Shown piece after piece: positions 1-7,685 of a stretch of 33,803 bases of DNA. Made by a program: the position numbers and the translations under genes. The DNA is taken from contig JAIMAG010000022.1 in NCBI GenBank assembly GCA_023512135.1, positions 1 to 33,803 on the forward strand, written 5' to 3'. The notes under the pieces are model-generated. The model was given only the letters and a program-made list of their open reading frames with translations, did not search any database and was not told the DNA's origin. Position 1 is the stretch's first letter, and each line of letters opens with the position of its first letter. Source of the stretch: Terriglobia bacterium. GTDB lineage: Bacteria > Acidobacteriota > Terriglobia > Acidiferrales > UBA7541.

Positions 1-1676
1 AGACGGGCGGCCCGCAGACCGGCCTGCTCGATCAGGTTGTCCCCGTCCTGATAGGCCTGCGGCCGCGCTGCGGGGGCTGCGGTGGTCAGCAACTCGCTGG
101 CACGGGCAAAGGCCTCGCTCAGCACGCGCAGTGCAGAAGCGCGTACCTGCGCGGCCAGCACCGGGGCACCCTCGGTGTCAAGCGTGGCCAGGTAGTTGGC
201 GCTGGCCGCCACGATGAAGGCGTTGCGCTCGAGCTGCGTGGCATCCATCTGCCAGAGGTCGTCGTAGTTGGAGTGAATCAGCTCGTCGGGCCAGTTCGTC
301 AGTGTGACGCCCGGGATGCCGATGATGACATCGTTGAAAGCATGGTGGTCGGTGTTGCCAAAGTACGGAACGAACTCTGCCCCGTAGCGTTCGCGCGTGC
401 CGTTCAGCGCCAGGATCGGCCGGCTGAAGGGCTGCGGCGTGCCGGCCTGTCCGGCGGAAAGATATGCAGTGTTGCCGCGCATGACCAGCTCGGCGACGCT
501 GCTCACCACGGTTTCCAGAAAGCTGGCGCGGGAATGGGGCAGCCGGGTGATGTGCTGGATGCGCGAGCCGATGGATTGCTTTGCACCCACCATGTCCTGG
601 TTGATGTTCACGAGCAGGGCGCGACGCTGTTCGGGATAGGTAGCGAAATAGGCGTACTGCGAGGCGAACTCGTTTACCCACCAGAAACGCACATCGCGCA
701 CCGGGCGCGGCAGGCGACCCTCGCGAATCAACCGGGTCCAGGCACGGGCAATTTCCAGCAGATTGGCACAGCCGCTGTTGTCGTCGTTGGCGGAGTATTT
801 TTCTTCCTGGGCGTGCGCTGTGAGCACAATCTGCTGATTGCGGTATTTCGTCCCGCGGATCCAGCCTTCGACGATCCAGTTCTTCGGCTCCGGATGGAAT
901 TCCGCATCCACCTCGGCGCGCAGAACAATTTTCTCGCCCTCCAGGGTGCCTTCCCCGGCCGCACCCGGAATCGCTGCCGGAGCGGTCCGGCGCGCCAGCC
1001 GCTGTTTCAGCTCCAGGCCCATCCGGTAACTGATGGAAAAGGCAAACGTGTTCTGCTTGCCGGCCGGCGGGTTCGGGCTGATGCCAATATAGGCGACCTG
1101 GTCGGGGTAATCCAACCCGCGCTGGGCATTGTAGTAGACCACACCCAGCGCGCCGCGTTCCCAAACGGCTTCGCGCATCGCCGCGGAAGCGGAACCGGAC
1201 ACCAGCACGATCTTGCCCCGGACATCTTTGCCTGCATAGTCGGCGTCGCTGGTGCCGGCGCCGACGTCGACCAGTTCTCCTTCCCAGGTGCCGCTGCGAC
1301 TGTAGTTGGCAATGGCCACCGGCACATCGGCATGACTGGTCAGCCGGCGCCGCTCCGGCTGGAGCATCCACAACTCCGCCGACTTCACCGTCCAGGCCGT
1401 GCCGCGATAGGGCAGATGGTCAATCAGGCGCACATCCTCCAGGCCGGCCTCGCGCGCCTTCTGCAGAATCCAGCGCATCTTTTCCTGAAAACCGCGCGAG
1501 CCGCCGTTCGGGCTGTGGTAGAGCGTCAGGTGACGCAGGTGCTCGAAGCTGCGGTCACCGGAAAGTTCGGCATTCCACAGTTCGAACACCTCCCGGGGCA
1601 CAAACGGAGACTCCTGGGCCAGCGCACCCGACGCCAGCGCCAGCAGGATCAAAAGCCGCAAACTGGTTGCACGCAT
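1..1676 (-). CDS. Secreted M28-family zinc metallopeptidase (3' end off the window)
   Basis: The reading frame starts at ATG 1676 behind a GGGAGAA ribosome site and runs off the left edge, so the C-terminus is missing (558 codons present). Residues 1-20 are a signal peptide ending ALA before QES, so it is exported. Residues ~117-215 resemble a PA-type insert, followed by the M28 catalytic core. Zinc-site residues are visible: His288 in TAHAQEE, the Asp pair 298/299 in ANDDNSG, Glu336 in WWVNEF, then NQDMVG and NTDHHAF further on. The first motif is H-x-Q, not the classic H-x-D. I recall H-x-Q-E variants among other M28 proteins, so this is probably a subfamily feature and not decay. Likely role is aminopeptidase or carboxypeptidase digestion of peptides in the periplasm or outside the cell. 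The substrate cannot be read from sequence. Divergent from the PilZ gene. Confidence 0.88.
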   Translation of the reverse strand, partial: MRATSLRLLILLALASGALAQESPFVPREVFELWNAELSGDRSFEHLRHLTLYHSPNGGSRGFQEKMRWILQKAREAGLEDVRLIDHLPYRGTAWTVKSAELWMLQPERRRLTSHADVPVAIANYSRSGTWEGELVDVGAGTSDADYAGKDVRGKIVLVSGSASAAMREAVWERGALGVVYYNAQRGLDYPDQVAYIGISPNPPAGKQNTFAFSISYRMGLELKQRLARRTAPAAIPGAAGEGTLEGEKIVLRAEVDAEFHPEPKNWIVEGWIRGTKYRNQQIVLTAHAQEEKYSANDDNSGCANLLEIARAWTRLIREGRLPRPVRDVRFWWVNEFASQYAYFATYPEQRRALLVNINQDMVGAKQSIGSRIQHITRLPHSRASFLETVVSSVAELVMRGNTAYLSAGQAGTPQPFSRPILALNGTRERYGAEFVPYFGNTDHHAFNDVIIGIPGVTLTNWPDELIHSNYDDLWQMDATQLERNAFIVAASANYLATLDTEGAPVLAAQVRASALRVLSEAFARASELLTTAAPAARPQAYQDGDNLIEQAGLRAAR

Positions 1677-1813
1677 CGAAGGTTCTCCCTGTCGAAAATC
1701 GAGCGCACATCATAGCAGATTCACCACATCCGCCGTCAGGACGGATTGACTTGCCTGCAGGTCAAGCCGCAAATTGGAGTGCGGCTTCGCTCTCGCTCCG
1801 AGGTGCAAGCGGA

Positions 1814-2158
1814 ATGGGCTCCCAGGGGCCACTGAACGAAAGAAGGCGCGGTGAACGCGTCTTGATCCGCATCCCGGTGACGGTACGAGTCCAGGGATCG
1901 AGCGAGATCCCCATGGAAGACACCGAAACGGTCGTGGTCAGCCAGTACGGTGCCCTGCTGAAATTCTCTCGCCGCCTGCCGCCGGGCACACCGCTGGAGA
2001 TCAAAAACCGCTTCAGCAACCGTGTGGAAAAATTCCGCGTGGTCTGGTCCGGGGAAACCGCGCGCGACGGCCGCTATGACCTAGGAGTGGAAATCCTGAA
2101 CCCGGAAAGCGATTTCTGGGGCATCCGGTTCCCTGCCAAAGAACACAACCGCAGCTAG
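1814..2158 (+). CDS. PilZ domain protein
   Basis: A 114-residue single-domain protein. I start it at ATG 1814, preceded by GAGGTG at good spacing. The frame stays open upstream to 1667, but that part is unlike PilZ and overlaps the divergent peptidase start. PilZ proteins bind cyclic di-GMP through an RxxxR motif and a [D/N]xSxxG motif. Here R11-x-x-x-R15 is present at the N-terminus, and the second motif appears as V-V-S43-Q-Y-G46, so the Asp/Asn is replaced by Val. The rest (GTPLEIKN, VVWSGE, YDLGVEIL) fits the PilZ beta-barrel. Binding of c-di-GMP is therefore plausible but not assured. It may act as an adaptor controlling motility, secretion or surface polymer. Stand-alone gene with no partner domain. 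Confidence 0.8.
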   Translation: MGSQGPLNERRRGERVLIRIPVTVRVQGSSEIPMEDTETVVVSQYGALLKFSRRLPPGTPLEIKNRFSNRVEKFRVVWSGETARDGRYDLGVEILNPESDFWGIRFPAKEHNRS

Positions 2159-2289
2159 CCGCCGGCGAGGGCCGCTCGTCGAACCGGCTGCGCATCCACC
2201 GCGGCGGCCGCATGTTATAATCGGTTCAAGCTGGCTCGAAGGCGAACCGTTGCCGGAGAGAACACGCCGCCCGACGGGGGTAAGCCGAC

Positions 2290-2574
2290 ATGCACATCGA
2301 ATGGACACCGCTGACCATACTCTCGATCGTCTGGGGAGTGGTGACGGCCGGTCTGATTGCCCTCTGGATGTACCGCAGCATCCTGGAAAATCGAGAGGAG
2401 GATCAGCTCTTCCTGGACCGCGCTGAAGAACACATTGCGCGCGAACAACGGGAACTCGTCGCGCGCATCGAAAAGCTGGGGCGCCCGATTGCGGTGCTGG
2501 GTATTCTGTCCGGGGCGCTGTTGCTGGTCATGGCCGGTCTGTGGGTGTATGAAGGCCTGACCCAGGCCGGTTAG
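2290..2574 (+). CDS. Small two-helix membrane protein, unknown function
   Basis: A 94-residue protein with one hydrophobic helix at about residues 8-27 and a second at about 68-87. They are joined by a charged, Glu/Arg-rich, helical segment (about 28-65) that could form a short coiled coil facing the cytoplasm. I do not recognise a family. The start ATG 2290 follows a GGGGG run. Its stop codon TAG overlaps the stop codon TAA of the convergent gene on the other strand (sequence TTAG at 2571-2574), so the two genes end head to tail with no room for a terminator. Coding is supported by the amphipathic pattern and by the absence of a better frame on either strand. Confidence 0.6.
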   Translation: MHIEWTPLTILSIVWGVVTAGLIALWMYRSILENREEDQLFLDRAEEHIAREQRELVARIEKLGRPIAVLGILSGALLLVMAGLWVYEGLTQAG

Positions 2575-3095
2575 TTCGGTTCTGCCGGCTGCGCATCGGC
2601 AGCAGGATTCACCACCAGGGAGGTGTGATTGTGCACGATGCGCCAGCCATCTTTTTGCCGCTCCAGAATCAAGGTCGTGTGTCCCCGCGAAGAGGCGGGC
2701 TGCTGGTCCACCAGGCCCTGAAACTCCCACTGGTAGGTGGCCCAGGCCAGGTCTCCTTTGATGCGCAGCACGGTGTTCCGACGGTCGAGCCGCACGCTCT
2801 GCATGCGCTGCCGCTGGGCCTGGTAGGCCTTCCAATAATTCTCCCAACCCAGCAAAGGAGGTTCGTACGCCCCGCTGACGACGGTGACGTCGTCGGCATA
2901 GTATTTTCGCAGCAATTGCTGGTCGCCAATCTGCCAGCCCGCCAGCATCTCACTGATCGCCAGATCCACCTGCTGCTCGACGGGCAGTGGAAGGGGTTCG
3001 GGCTGGTTCCCGCGCCGTGGACGTTGCGCTCCGACGGCGGCACTCACCAGCAGCACCAGGACAACGATGAGGATTATCCTGCGATGTATTTGCAT
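2571..3095 (-). CDS. Secreted SnoaL/DUF4440-like (NTF2-fold) protein
   Basis: A 174-residue protein starting at ATG 3095, which follows an almost ideal AAGGAGG ribosome site; the open frame further upstream should be ignored. Residues 1-23 form a signal peptide (charged MQIHRR, hydrophobic core, VGA-Q cleavage). The mature part looks like the NTF2-like fold of DUF4440/SnoaL proteins: an N-terminal helix (MLAGWQIGD), the [11 protein letters not shown] strand typical of the family, a W-rich middle, and a C-terminal [12 protein letters not shown] strand that is close to a family hallmark. Members include ketosteroid-isomerase-like enzymes and many non-enzymatic binders, so the ligand is unknown. 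It is exported, presumably to the periplasm. Confidence 0.75.
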   Translation of the reverse strand: MQIHRRIILIVVLVLLVSAAVGAQRPRRGNQPEPLPLPVEQQVDLAISEMLAGWQIGDQQLLRKYYADDVTVVSGAYEPPLLGWENYWKAYQAQRQRMQSVRLDRRNTVLRIKGDLAWATYQWEFQGLVDQQPASSRGHTTLILERQKDGWRIVHNHTSLVVNPAADAQPAEPN

Positions 3096-3201
3096 CCTGC
3101 CTCCTTCTCTGCGCAGCCTGCAGCCGCATCCGCAGCGCAGCATATCATCTTCCCGCCTCGCGCCAGTCCACAAGGCCAGGGTCGTACTCTCTTGCCACTC
3201 T

Positions 3202-4233
3202 CTACGACGGGGGATCCGCCGGAGTGTCGCGCAGAAATGCGGCGCACTGCTCGGGCAAGGTCGTATTGATAAACATGCCGGAACCCAGCTCGAACCCGGC
3301 CATGCGCGTCATCCGGGGAATGATCCCCGCATACCAGTGAAAATACTTCAGTCCGCTGGCTTCCCGGGGCGGCGCGCGCAGGGTGAGGTTGTAGTCCGGG
3401 TCGTCGAGCCCGAAATAGAGCTTCCGCAGCACCAGCCGGAGCAGGCGCGCAAAATCGGCTAATTCCTCAGGTCTGGTTTCGAGGAAGCTGGCGATGTGTC
3501 GCCGCGGAAAAATCCAGAGATGGAACGGCGTGAGCGCGGCGTAGGGCACGAACGCCACGAAATGTTCGGACTGCGCCACCAGGCGTTCCCGGTCCTGCAG
3601 CTCCTGGCGCATGACACTGCAATTCAGGCATTCCCCGGTTTCGTCATAAAAGCGCAAGGCATTTTCCATCCGGCCCCGCACCTGAGGCGGCATAATCGGC
3701 GTGCCCACAATCTGGGCGTGCGGGTGTTCGAGCGAGGTGCCGGCGCGCTCGCCGTGGTTGCGGAACAGCGTGGCATGCGCGATGCGCGGGTCGCGGGTGA
3801 TGGCATCATAGCGCTGGTAGTAGGCCTGCGCGACCAGCTCGATTTCTGACTCGCTGAGCAGTGCCAGGGTGCGGTTGTGCTCCGGCGTTTCGATGATGAC
3901 CTCGTGGAGGCCCGCACCGCTGACGCGGCGTTTCAGCCCCTCGGTGCTGCGAAACAGCTCCGCCTGCGCGTCGAGTGCGGGGAACTTGTTCGGCACCACG
4001 CGCACCTGCCAGTCGCTTGCGGGCACGCCCGGTCTTGGCGCGGCGCGACGCGGGATGCGAAACAGCTCGGGCGGGGTCTGCTGCTCGTTGCCCGGACAGA
4101 ATGGACAGGTGGCCACGTGGGCGGGAAGCTGCGCACGGGCGGTGTGGGGCGCGAAGTCCTCGGGACGCTTGGCGCGCTCGGTGGCGATGATCACCCACTC
4201 ACCGGTCACGAAGTTGTAGCGCAGCTCTGGCAT
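3202..4233 (-). CDS. galT: Galactose-1-phosphate uridylyltransferase
   Basis: A 343-residue enzyme of the Leloir pathway. It transfers UMP between UDP-glucose and galactose-1-phosphate through a covalent uridylyl-histidine. The active-site motif is clear: H170-P-H172-A-Q in the context GTSLEHPHAQI, with His172 as the expected nucleophile. A zinc-binding pair, Cys43 and Cys46 (CPFCPG), lies in the N-terminal part, and NHGERAG precedes the active site as in class I GalT. The length is normal for the family. ATG 4233 lies just 3 nt after the TGA of the TPR gene, so it is the last gene of a three-gene operon and probably translationally coupled. No galK or galE is in the window. Confidence 0.93.
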   Translation of the reverse strand: MPELRYNFVTGEWVIIATERAKRPEDFAPHTARAQLPAHVATCPFCPGNEQQTPPELFRIPRRAAPRPGVPASDWQVRVVPNKFPALDAQAELFRSTEGLKRRVSGAGLHEVIIETPEHNRTLALLSESEIELVAQAYYQRYDAITRDPRIAHATLFRNHGERAGTSLEHPHAQIVGTPIMPPQVRGRMENALRFYDETGECLNCSVMRQELQDRERLVAQSEHFVAFVPYAALTPFHLWIFPRRHIASFLETRPEELADFARLLRLVLRKLYFGLDDPDYNLTLRAPPREASGLKYFHWYAGIIPRMTRMAGFELGSGMFINTTLPEQCAAFLRDTPADPPS

Positions 4234-4236
4234 CGC

Positions 4237-5277
4237 TCACCGCCTGTTCTGCTCGCCCCACGCATGGAACCCCGGGAGCGCAGTCGGTATGCTGCCTCCA
4301 CGGCGCACCGCGGCGGCAGGCGACGGCGCGCCTGCTGACCACTGGGCGAGCAGAGTCTCAGCCAAGGTCACCATCCGCTGCGCGCAGTTCGGGTCGGCTT
4401 CGCGCAGCGAATCCGCCAGCGCCCGCGCGCGGAGCAGCTCGCTGCGGGCCTCCTGCTGACGACCGGCGTGCGCGTACAGGTCAGCCAGCATCAGCCGAAA
4501 CAGGGCGTTCTGCGCGTACTGCCGCACGAGCGGTTCCATCAGCTCGATGGCCCGGGCGTACTGCTGGTCATAGTTCCGCAGATTCTTGGCCAGGTAGAAT
4601 CGCGCTTCCGTCGCGGTCAGCTTCCCTTCCGAGGCGGCAATCTCCAGTTGCCGGATGCCTTCCTGCTTGTTGCCCCCGGGGATGCCGAGAAGAAACCGGA
4701 GCACTTTGACGATGGGCGAAAGCGTATCCACGAAATAGTTGTACAGCCCCAGGCCCATCTGCGCGTCGGCGAGCTGCGGGTCAAGCTGCAGGGCGCGACG
4801 GAAATGCTCGCGGGCGCGAACCCCGGCCCGGGCCGTCTCGAGCCGTTCGCCGTGCAGGCCCAGCAGGCGCGCGCGCAGCGCCCAGCCCATCCCGGCGTAC
4901 AGATGCATTTCTGCAGAGTCGGCACGGCGCAGTTCGGCCTCTGCCAGCTCCACTGCCCGGTCCACGAGTGCGAAATAGATTCGGTCTTCCGGCTGTGCGG
5001 GCCGCTGCCAGGCGTCTACGGTGCCCCATCGAAACTCACAACTCGCACAGTAGGTCTTCCACCACAGCGCGTTCGCTTCCAGCAGGTAGCCGAGCGGACT
5101 TTCCGGCTCCCGGCTCTGCAGCCGGCGGAAAAACGCCACCGCGCGATCCGTTCTGCCGCTGTAGAGCTGCTCCTGTCCGAAGAGAGCGTCCGCGGGCAGA
5201 TTCAGGTTGTCTGCACGGTCCGCTGCCGGAAAGGCCAGACCGAACAGCAGGGCGAACCAGAAACACCTGCGGAGCAT
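4237..5277 (-). CDS. Exported TPR-repeat protein
   Basis: A 346-residue protein. I start it at ATG 5277, 2 nt after the TGA of the upstream membrane-protein gene and 9 nt after a GGAG. The open frame continues upstream only as a shadow of that gene. Residues 1-22 look like a signal peptide (MLRR, hydrophobic core, FPAADRA). The rest is helical with TPR-type pairs, for example AREHFRRALQLDPQLADAQ, ARAIELMEPLVRQYAQNALF and LMLADLYAHAGRQQEARSEL. A Trp/Cys-containing segment (WWKTYCASCEFRWG) near residue 75 is unusual. TPRs mediate protein-protein contacts, so this is probably a periplasmic scaffold. The partner is unknown; the coupled polytopic membrane protein is the obvious candidate. Confidence 0.78.
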   Translation of the reverse strand: MLRRCFWFALLFGLAFPAADRADNLNLPADALFGQEQLYSGRTDRAVAFFRRLQSREPESPLGYLLEANALWWKTYCASCEFRWGTVDAWQRPAQPEDRIYFALVDRAVELAEAELRRADSAEMHLYAGMGWALRARLLGLHGERLETARAGVRAREHFRRALQLDPQLADAQMGLGLYNYFVDTLSPIVKVLRFLLGIPGGNKQEGIRQLEIAASEGKLTATEARFYLAKNLRNYDQQYARAIELMEPLVRQYAQNALFRLMLADLYAHAGRQQEARSELLRARALADSLREADPNCAQRMVTLAETLLAQWSAGAPSPAAAVRRGGSIPTALPGFHAWGEQNRR

Positions 5278-5279
5278 CT

Positions 5280-6182
5280 TCAGCGACTCCGATGCCAGCC
5301 GAAGCAGCCGGCTACGAACCCGTACAGGACGTAACATTCCAGCGCAAACGGCAGAAATCCCAGATATCCGGGAGCGGGCATGGCAAAAATCTTCCACTGC
5401 TGGAACATCGGGAAGATGTATTCCCAACGCGCCGCCGCCCACCAGTTCCAGAATTCCCACAACCAGCCGCACAGCCAGCCTGCCGCCAGCAGGGCGTAGA
5501 GCTGATCGCGGCGGCCGGCGGCCAGCTCGCCCAGCAGCGAAGGCCAGCCGCGATGAAAATTGATCGGGTCGAGCAGCAGAACAAACCCGATCCAGACCAG
5601 AGCAAACAGATACGCGCTGACGGATTTGGGCACCAGCAACGGAATCAGCAGACACGCAGCGCCGGCCGCAACCATCCCGCGCCGCGCTCCCGGCGAAAAG
5701 TGGATTGGCTTTGCGGGCCGGGCAAACCAGCCCAGCGCACGAAACAGATCCGCGGTGAGAAAGATGGCCGGGAAAATCGTGGCGAACGACCACGCATACC
5801 CGAACCATCGCGCGGCCAGATTTTCGGGCAGCCCGACGTAGCGCCAGTTTTCCAGCCGCAGATTGTACGCTTCGAAGATCAGCCACAGCGGCAGCGAAAG
5901 TGCGGCCACGCGGGCGAATTCTCCCGCCCGTACCGTGAGCCACGAGCGACCCTGCACGGCGAAGAGGGCCGCGTCCACAACCAGCAGATAGCAGGACCAG
6001 GCCAGCGGAGTGAAATACGTGGCCACCGGCTCGATGCCACGGAACTTCAGCAGCTCGGCGCAACCCAGCGCCACCAGCCCCAGCCACCCGTACAGCGGCA
6101 ATGAGAATCGCCGCTTGCGGAGCCATTCGGCAACCACAATCGTTACGGTGGCGGCGGTGATGGCTACCCCCAGCTTCACCAT
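5280..6182 (-). CDS. Polytopic inner-membrane protein, unknown function
   Basis: A 300-residue, very hydrophobic, Trp-rich protein with roughly eight to nine predicted membrane spans (for example about residues 5-19, 31-47, 55-78, 87-104, 128-148, 166-185, 190-207, 226-246 and 275-292). A striking polar stretch, FEAYNLRLENWRYVG, follows span four, and WLWEFWNWW lies in the C-terminal third. I cannot assign a family. First gene of a compact operon: its TGA is followed after 2 nt by the ATG of the TPR gene, then galT. ATG 6182 is the only reasonable start, but no good ribosome site precedes it, so the exact start is uncertain. Divergent from the APC permease with 96 nt between. Confidence 0.72.
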   Translation of the reverse strand: MVKLGVAITAATVTIVVAEWLRKRRFSLPLYGWLGLVALGCAELLKFRGIEPVATYFTPLAWSCYLLVVDAALFAVQGRSWLTVRAGEFARVAALSLPLWLIFEAYNLRLENWRYVGLPENLAARWFGYAWSFATIFPAIFLTADLFRALGWFARPAKPIHFSPGARRGMVAAGAACLLIPLLVPKSVSAYLFALVWIGFVLLLDPINFHRGWPSLLGELAAGRRDQLYALLAAGWLCGWLWEFWNWWAAARWEYIFPMFQQWKIFAMPAPGYLGFLPFALECYVLYGFVAGCFGWHRSR

Positions 6183-6278
6183 AGCCGGTGATGTTAGCAG
6201 GATTTTTCTGCGGGAAGCGTGGGGTATTTGCTATGCTTCGGCTTCCTTGCGAGCACAGCCAGCCGACGGCGGCAAACC

Positions 6279-7667
6279 ATGAGCGCACCGGCCAACCAGC
6301 AACTCGAGCGCGGCCTGGGGCTGAAAGAAGCCACCGCGCTGAACATGATCGACATGGTCGGCATCGGCCCGTTCATCACCATTCCCCTGGTGATCGGCTA
6401 CATGGGCGGGCCGCAATCGCTGCTGGCGTGGGTGGCCGGGGCCGCGCTGTCGCTGGTGGATGGCTTGATTTGGGCGGAGCTGGGTGCGGCGATGCCGCAG
6501 GCCGGGGGCAGCTACGTTTTTCTGCGCGAATCCTACGGCCCGGCGCGCTGGGGACGGCTGATGTCGTTCCTGTTCATCTGGCAGACGCTGATCCAAGCGC
6601 CTCTGGTGATGGCTTCAGCAGCGATCGGCTTTGCGCAGTATCTCACCTACCTGGTGCCGCTCGGCGTCTACGAGAAAAAGGCCGTCTCCGGTGCGCTCAT
6701 CCTTTTCCTGATTTTTCTGCTGTACCGGCGAATTACCACCATCGGACGCATCAGCCTGGTGCTGTGGGTCGGCGTGGTGGCCACGATTCTGTGGCTGATC
6801 GTCGGCGGCGTGACCCACTTCGACCCCGCGCTGGCGTTCACCTATCCGGAAGGGGCCTGGGAGCTGAACTGGGCATTCTGGGTTGGTCTGGGGGCTGCCA
6901 CCGTAAAAACCATGTACACCTATCTGGGCTACTACAACGTCTGCCACCTGGGCGCAGAAATTCGCGATCCGGAACGGAACATCCCGCGGGCCATTTTCAT
7001 CTCCATCCTGGGCATCGCGGTACTCTACCTGGCGATGCAGACGGCGATTCTGGGCGTGGTGCCCTGGCAAGAGGGCATGCAGTCGGAGTTCATCGTCAGC
7101 CTGTTCGTCGAACGCATCTACGGCTCCACGGCCGCCAAGGTCGCCACCGCCATGATCCTCTGGATCGCCTTTGGTTCGCTGTTCTCGCTCACCCTGGGGT
7201 ACTCGCGCATCCCCTATGCCGCCGCGGTGGACGGACAGTTCTTTTCCGTCTTCGGCCGTGTCCACCCGACCAAGCACTTCCCGCACGTCTCGTTGCTGTG
7301 GCTGGGCGCCGTGGCCTTCGTCTTCAGCCTGCTGTTTCGCCTGAGCGAGGTCATCAGTGCGATTCTGGCCATGCGCATCCTGGTGCAGTTTGTCGGTGGA
7401 GCCCTGGGGCTGGTCGTGCTCCGGCGGCGCTGGCCAGCGGAGCGTTTCCCGTACCGCATGCCGCTGTATCCCCTGCCGGTGATCGTCGTGGTGGTCGCGT
7501 GGCTGGCCATTCTGCTCTCGACGGGTTCTCTCGAAGTATTCGGCATCCGCGTGCACCTGGCCCTGGCCGGATTCGGTATAATGGTGCTCGGCACAATCGT
7601 ATTTCTGCTGCGTGCACGAAACGCGGGAGAATGGCCCTTTGACAAAACCGCGGCCGGCAAAACCTAG
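6279..7667 (+). CDS. APC-family amino acid permease
   Basis: A 462-residue secondary transporter of the inner membrane with about 12 spans. The start is set at ATG 6279 (MSAPANQQLE); the frame extends 20 codons upstream but without homology-like content. The N-terminal segment GLKEATALNMIDMVGIGPFI is the APC signature around the broken first helix, with the G-x-G-P motif that binds the substrate alpha-amino/carboxyl group in this fold. APC members import or exchange amino acids or polyamines, driven by H+ or Na+. The specific substrate cannot be read. It is followed after 18 nt by the PIG-L deacetylase on the same strand, so the two may be cotranscribed. Confidence 0.85.
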   Translation: MSAPANQQLERGLGLKEATALNMIDMVGIGPFITIPLVIGYMGGPQSLLAWVAGAALSLVDGLIWAELGAAMPQAGGSYVFLRESYGPARWGRLMSFLFIWQTLIQAPLVMASAAIGFAQYLTYLVPLGVYEKKAVSGALILFLIFLLYRRITTIGRISLVLWVGVVATILWLIVGGVTHFDPALAFTYPEGAWELNWAFWVGLGAATVKTMYTYLGYYNVCHLGAEIRDPERNIPRAIFISILGIAVLYLAMQTAILGVVPWQEGMQSEFIVSLFVERIYGSTAAKVATAMILWIAFGSLFSLTLGYSRIPYAAAVDGQFFSVFGRVHPTKHFPHVSLLWLGAVAFVFSLLFRLSEVISAILAMRILVQFVGGALGLVVLRRRWPAERFPYRMPLYPLPVIVVVVAWLAILLSTGSLEVFGIRVHLALAGFGIMVLGTIVFLLRARNAGEWPFDKTAAGKT

Positions 7668-7685
7668 CCGACCGCTCATTCGCCT

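Noticed and set aside
273-1715. Long plus-strand open frame (480 codons) opposite the M28 gene
   Set aside because: The antisense frame carries signal peptide, zinc motifs and a ribosome site; the plus-strand product looks like a high-GC shadow.
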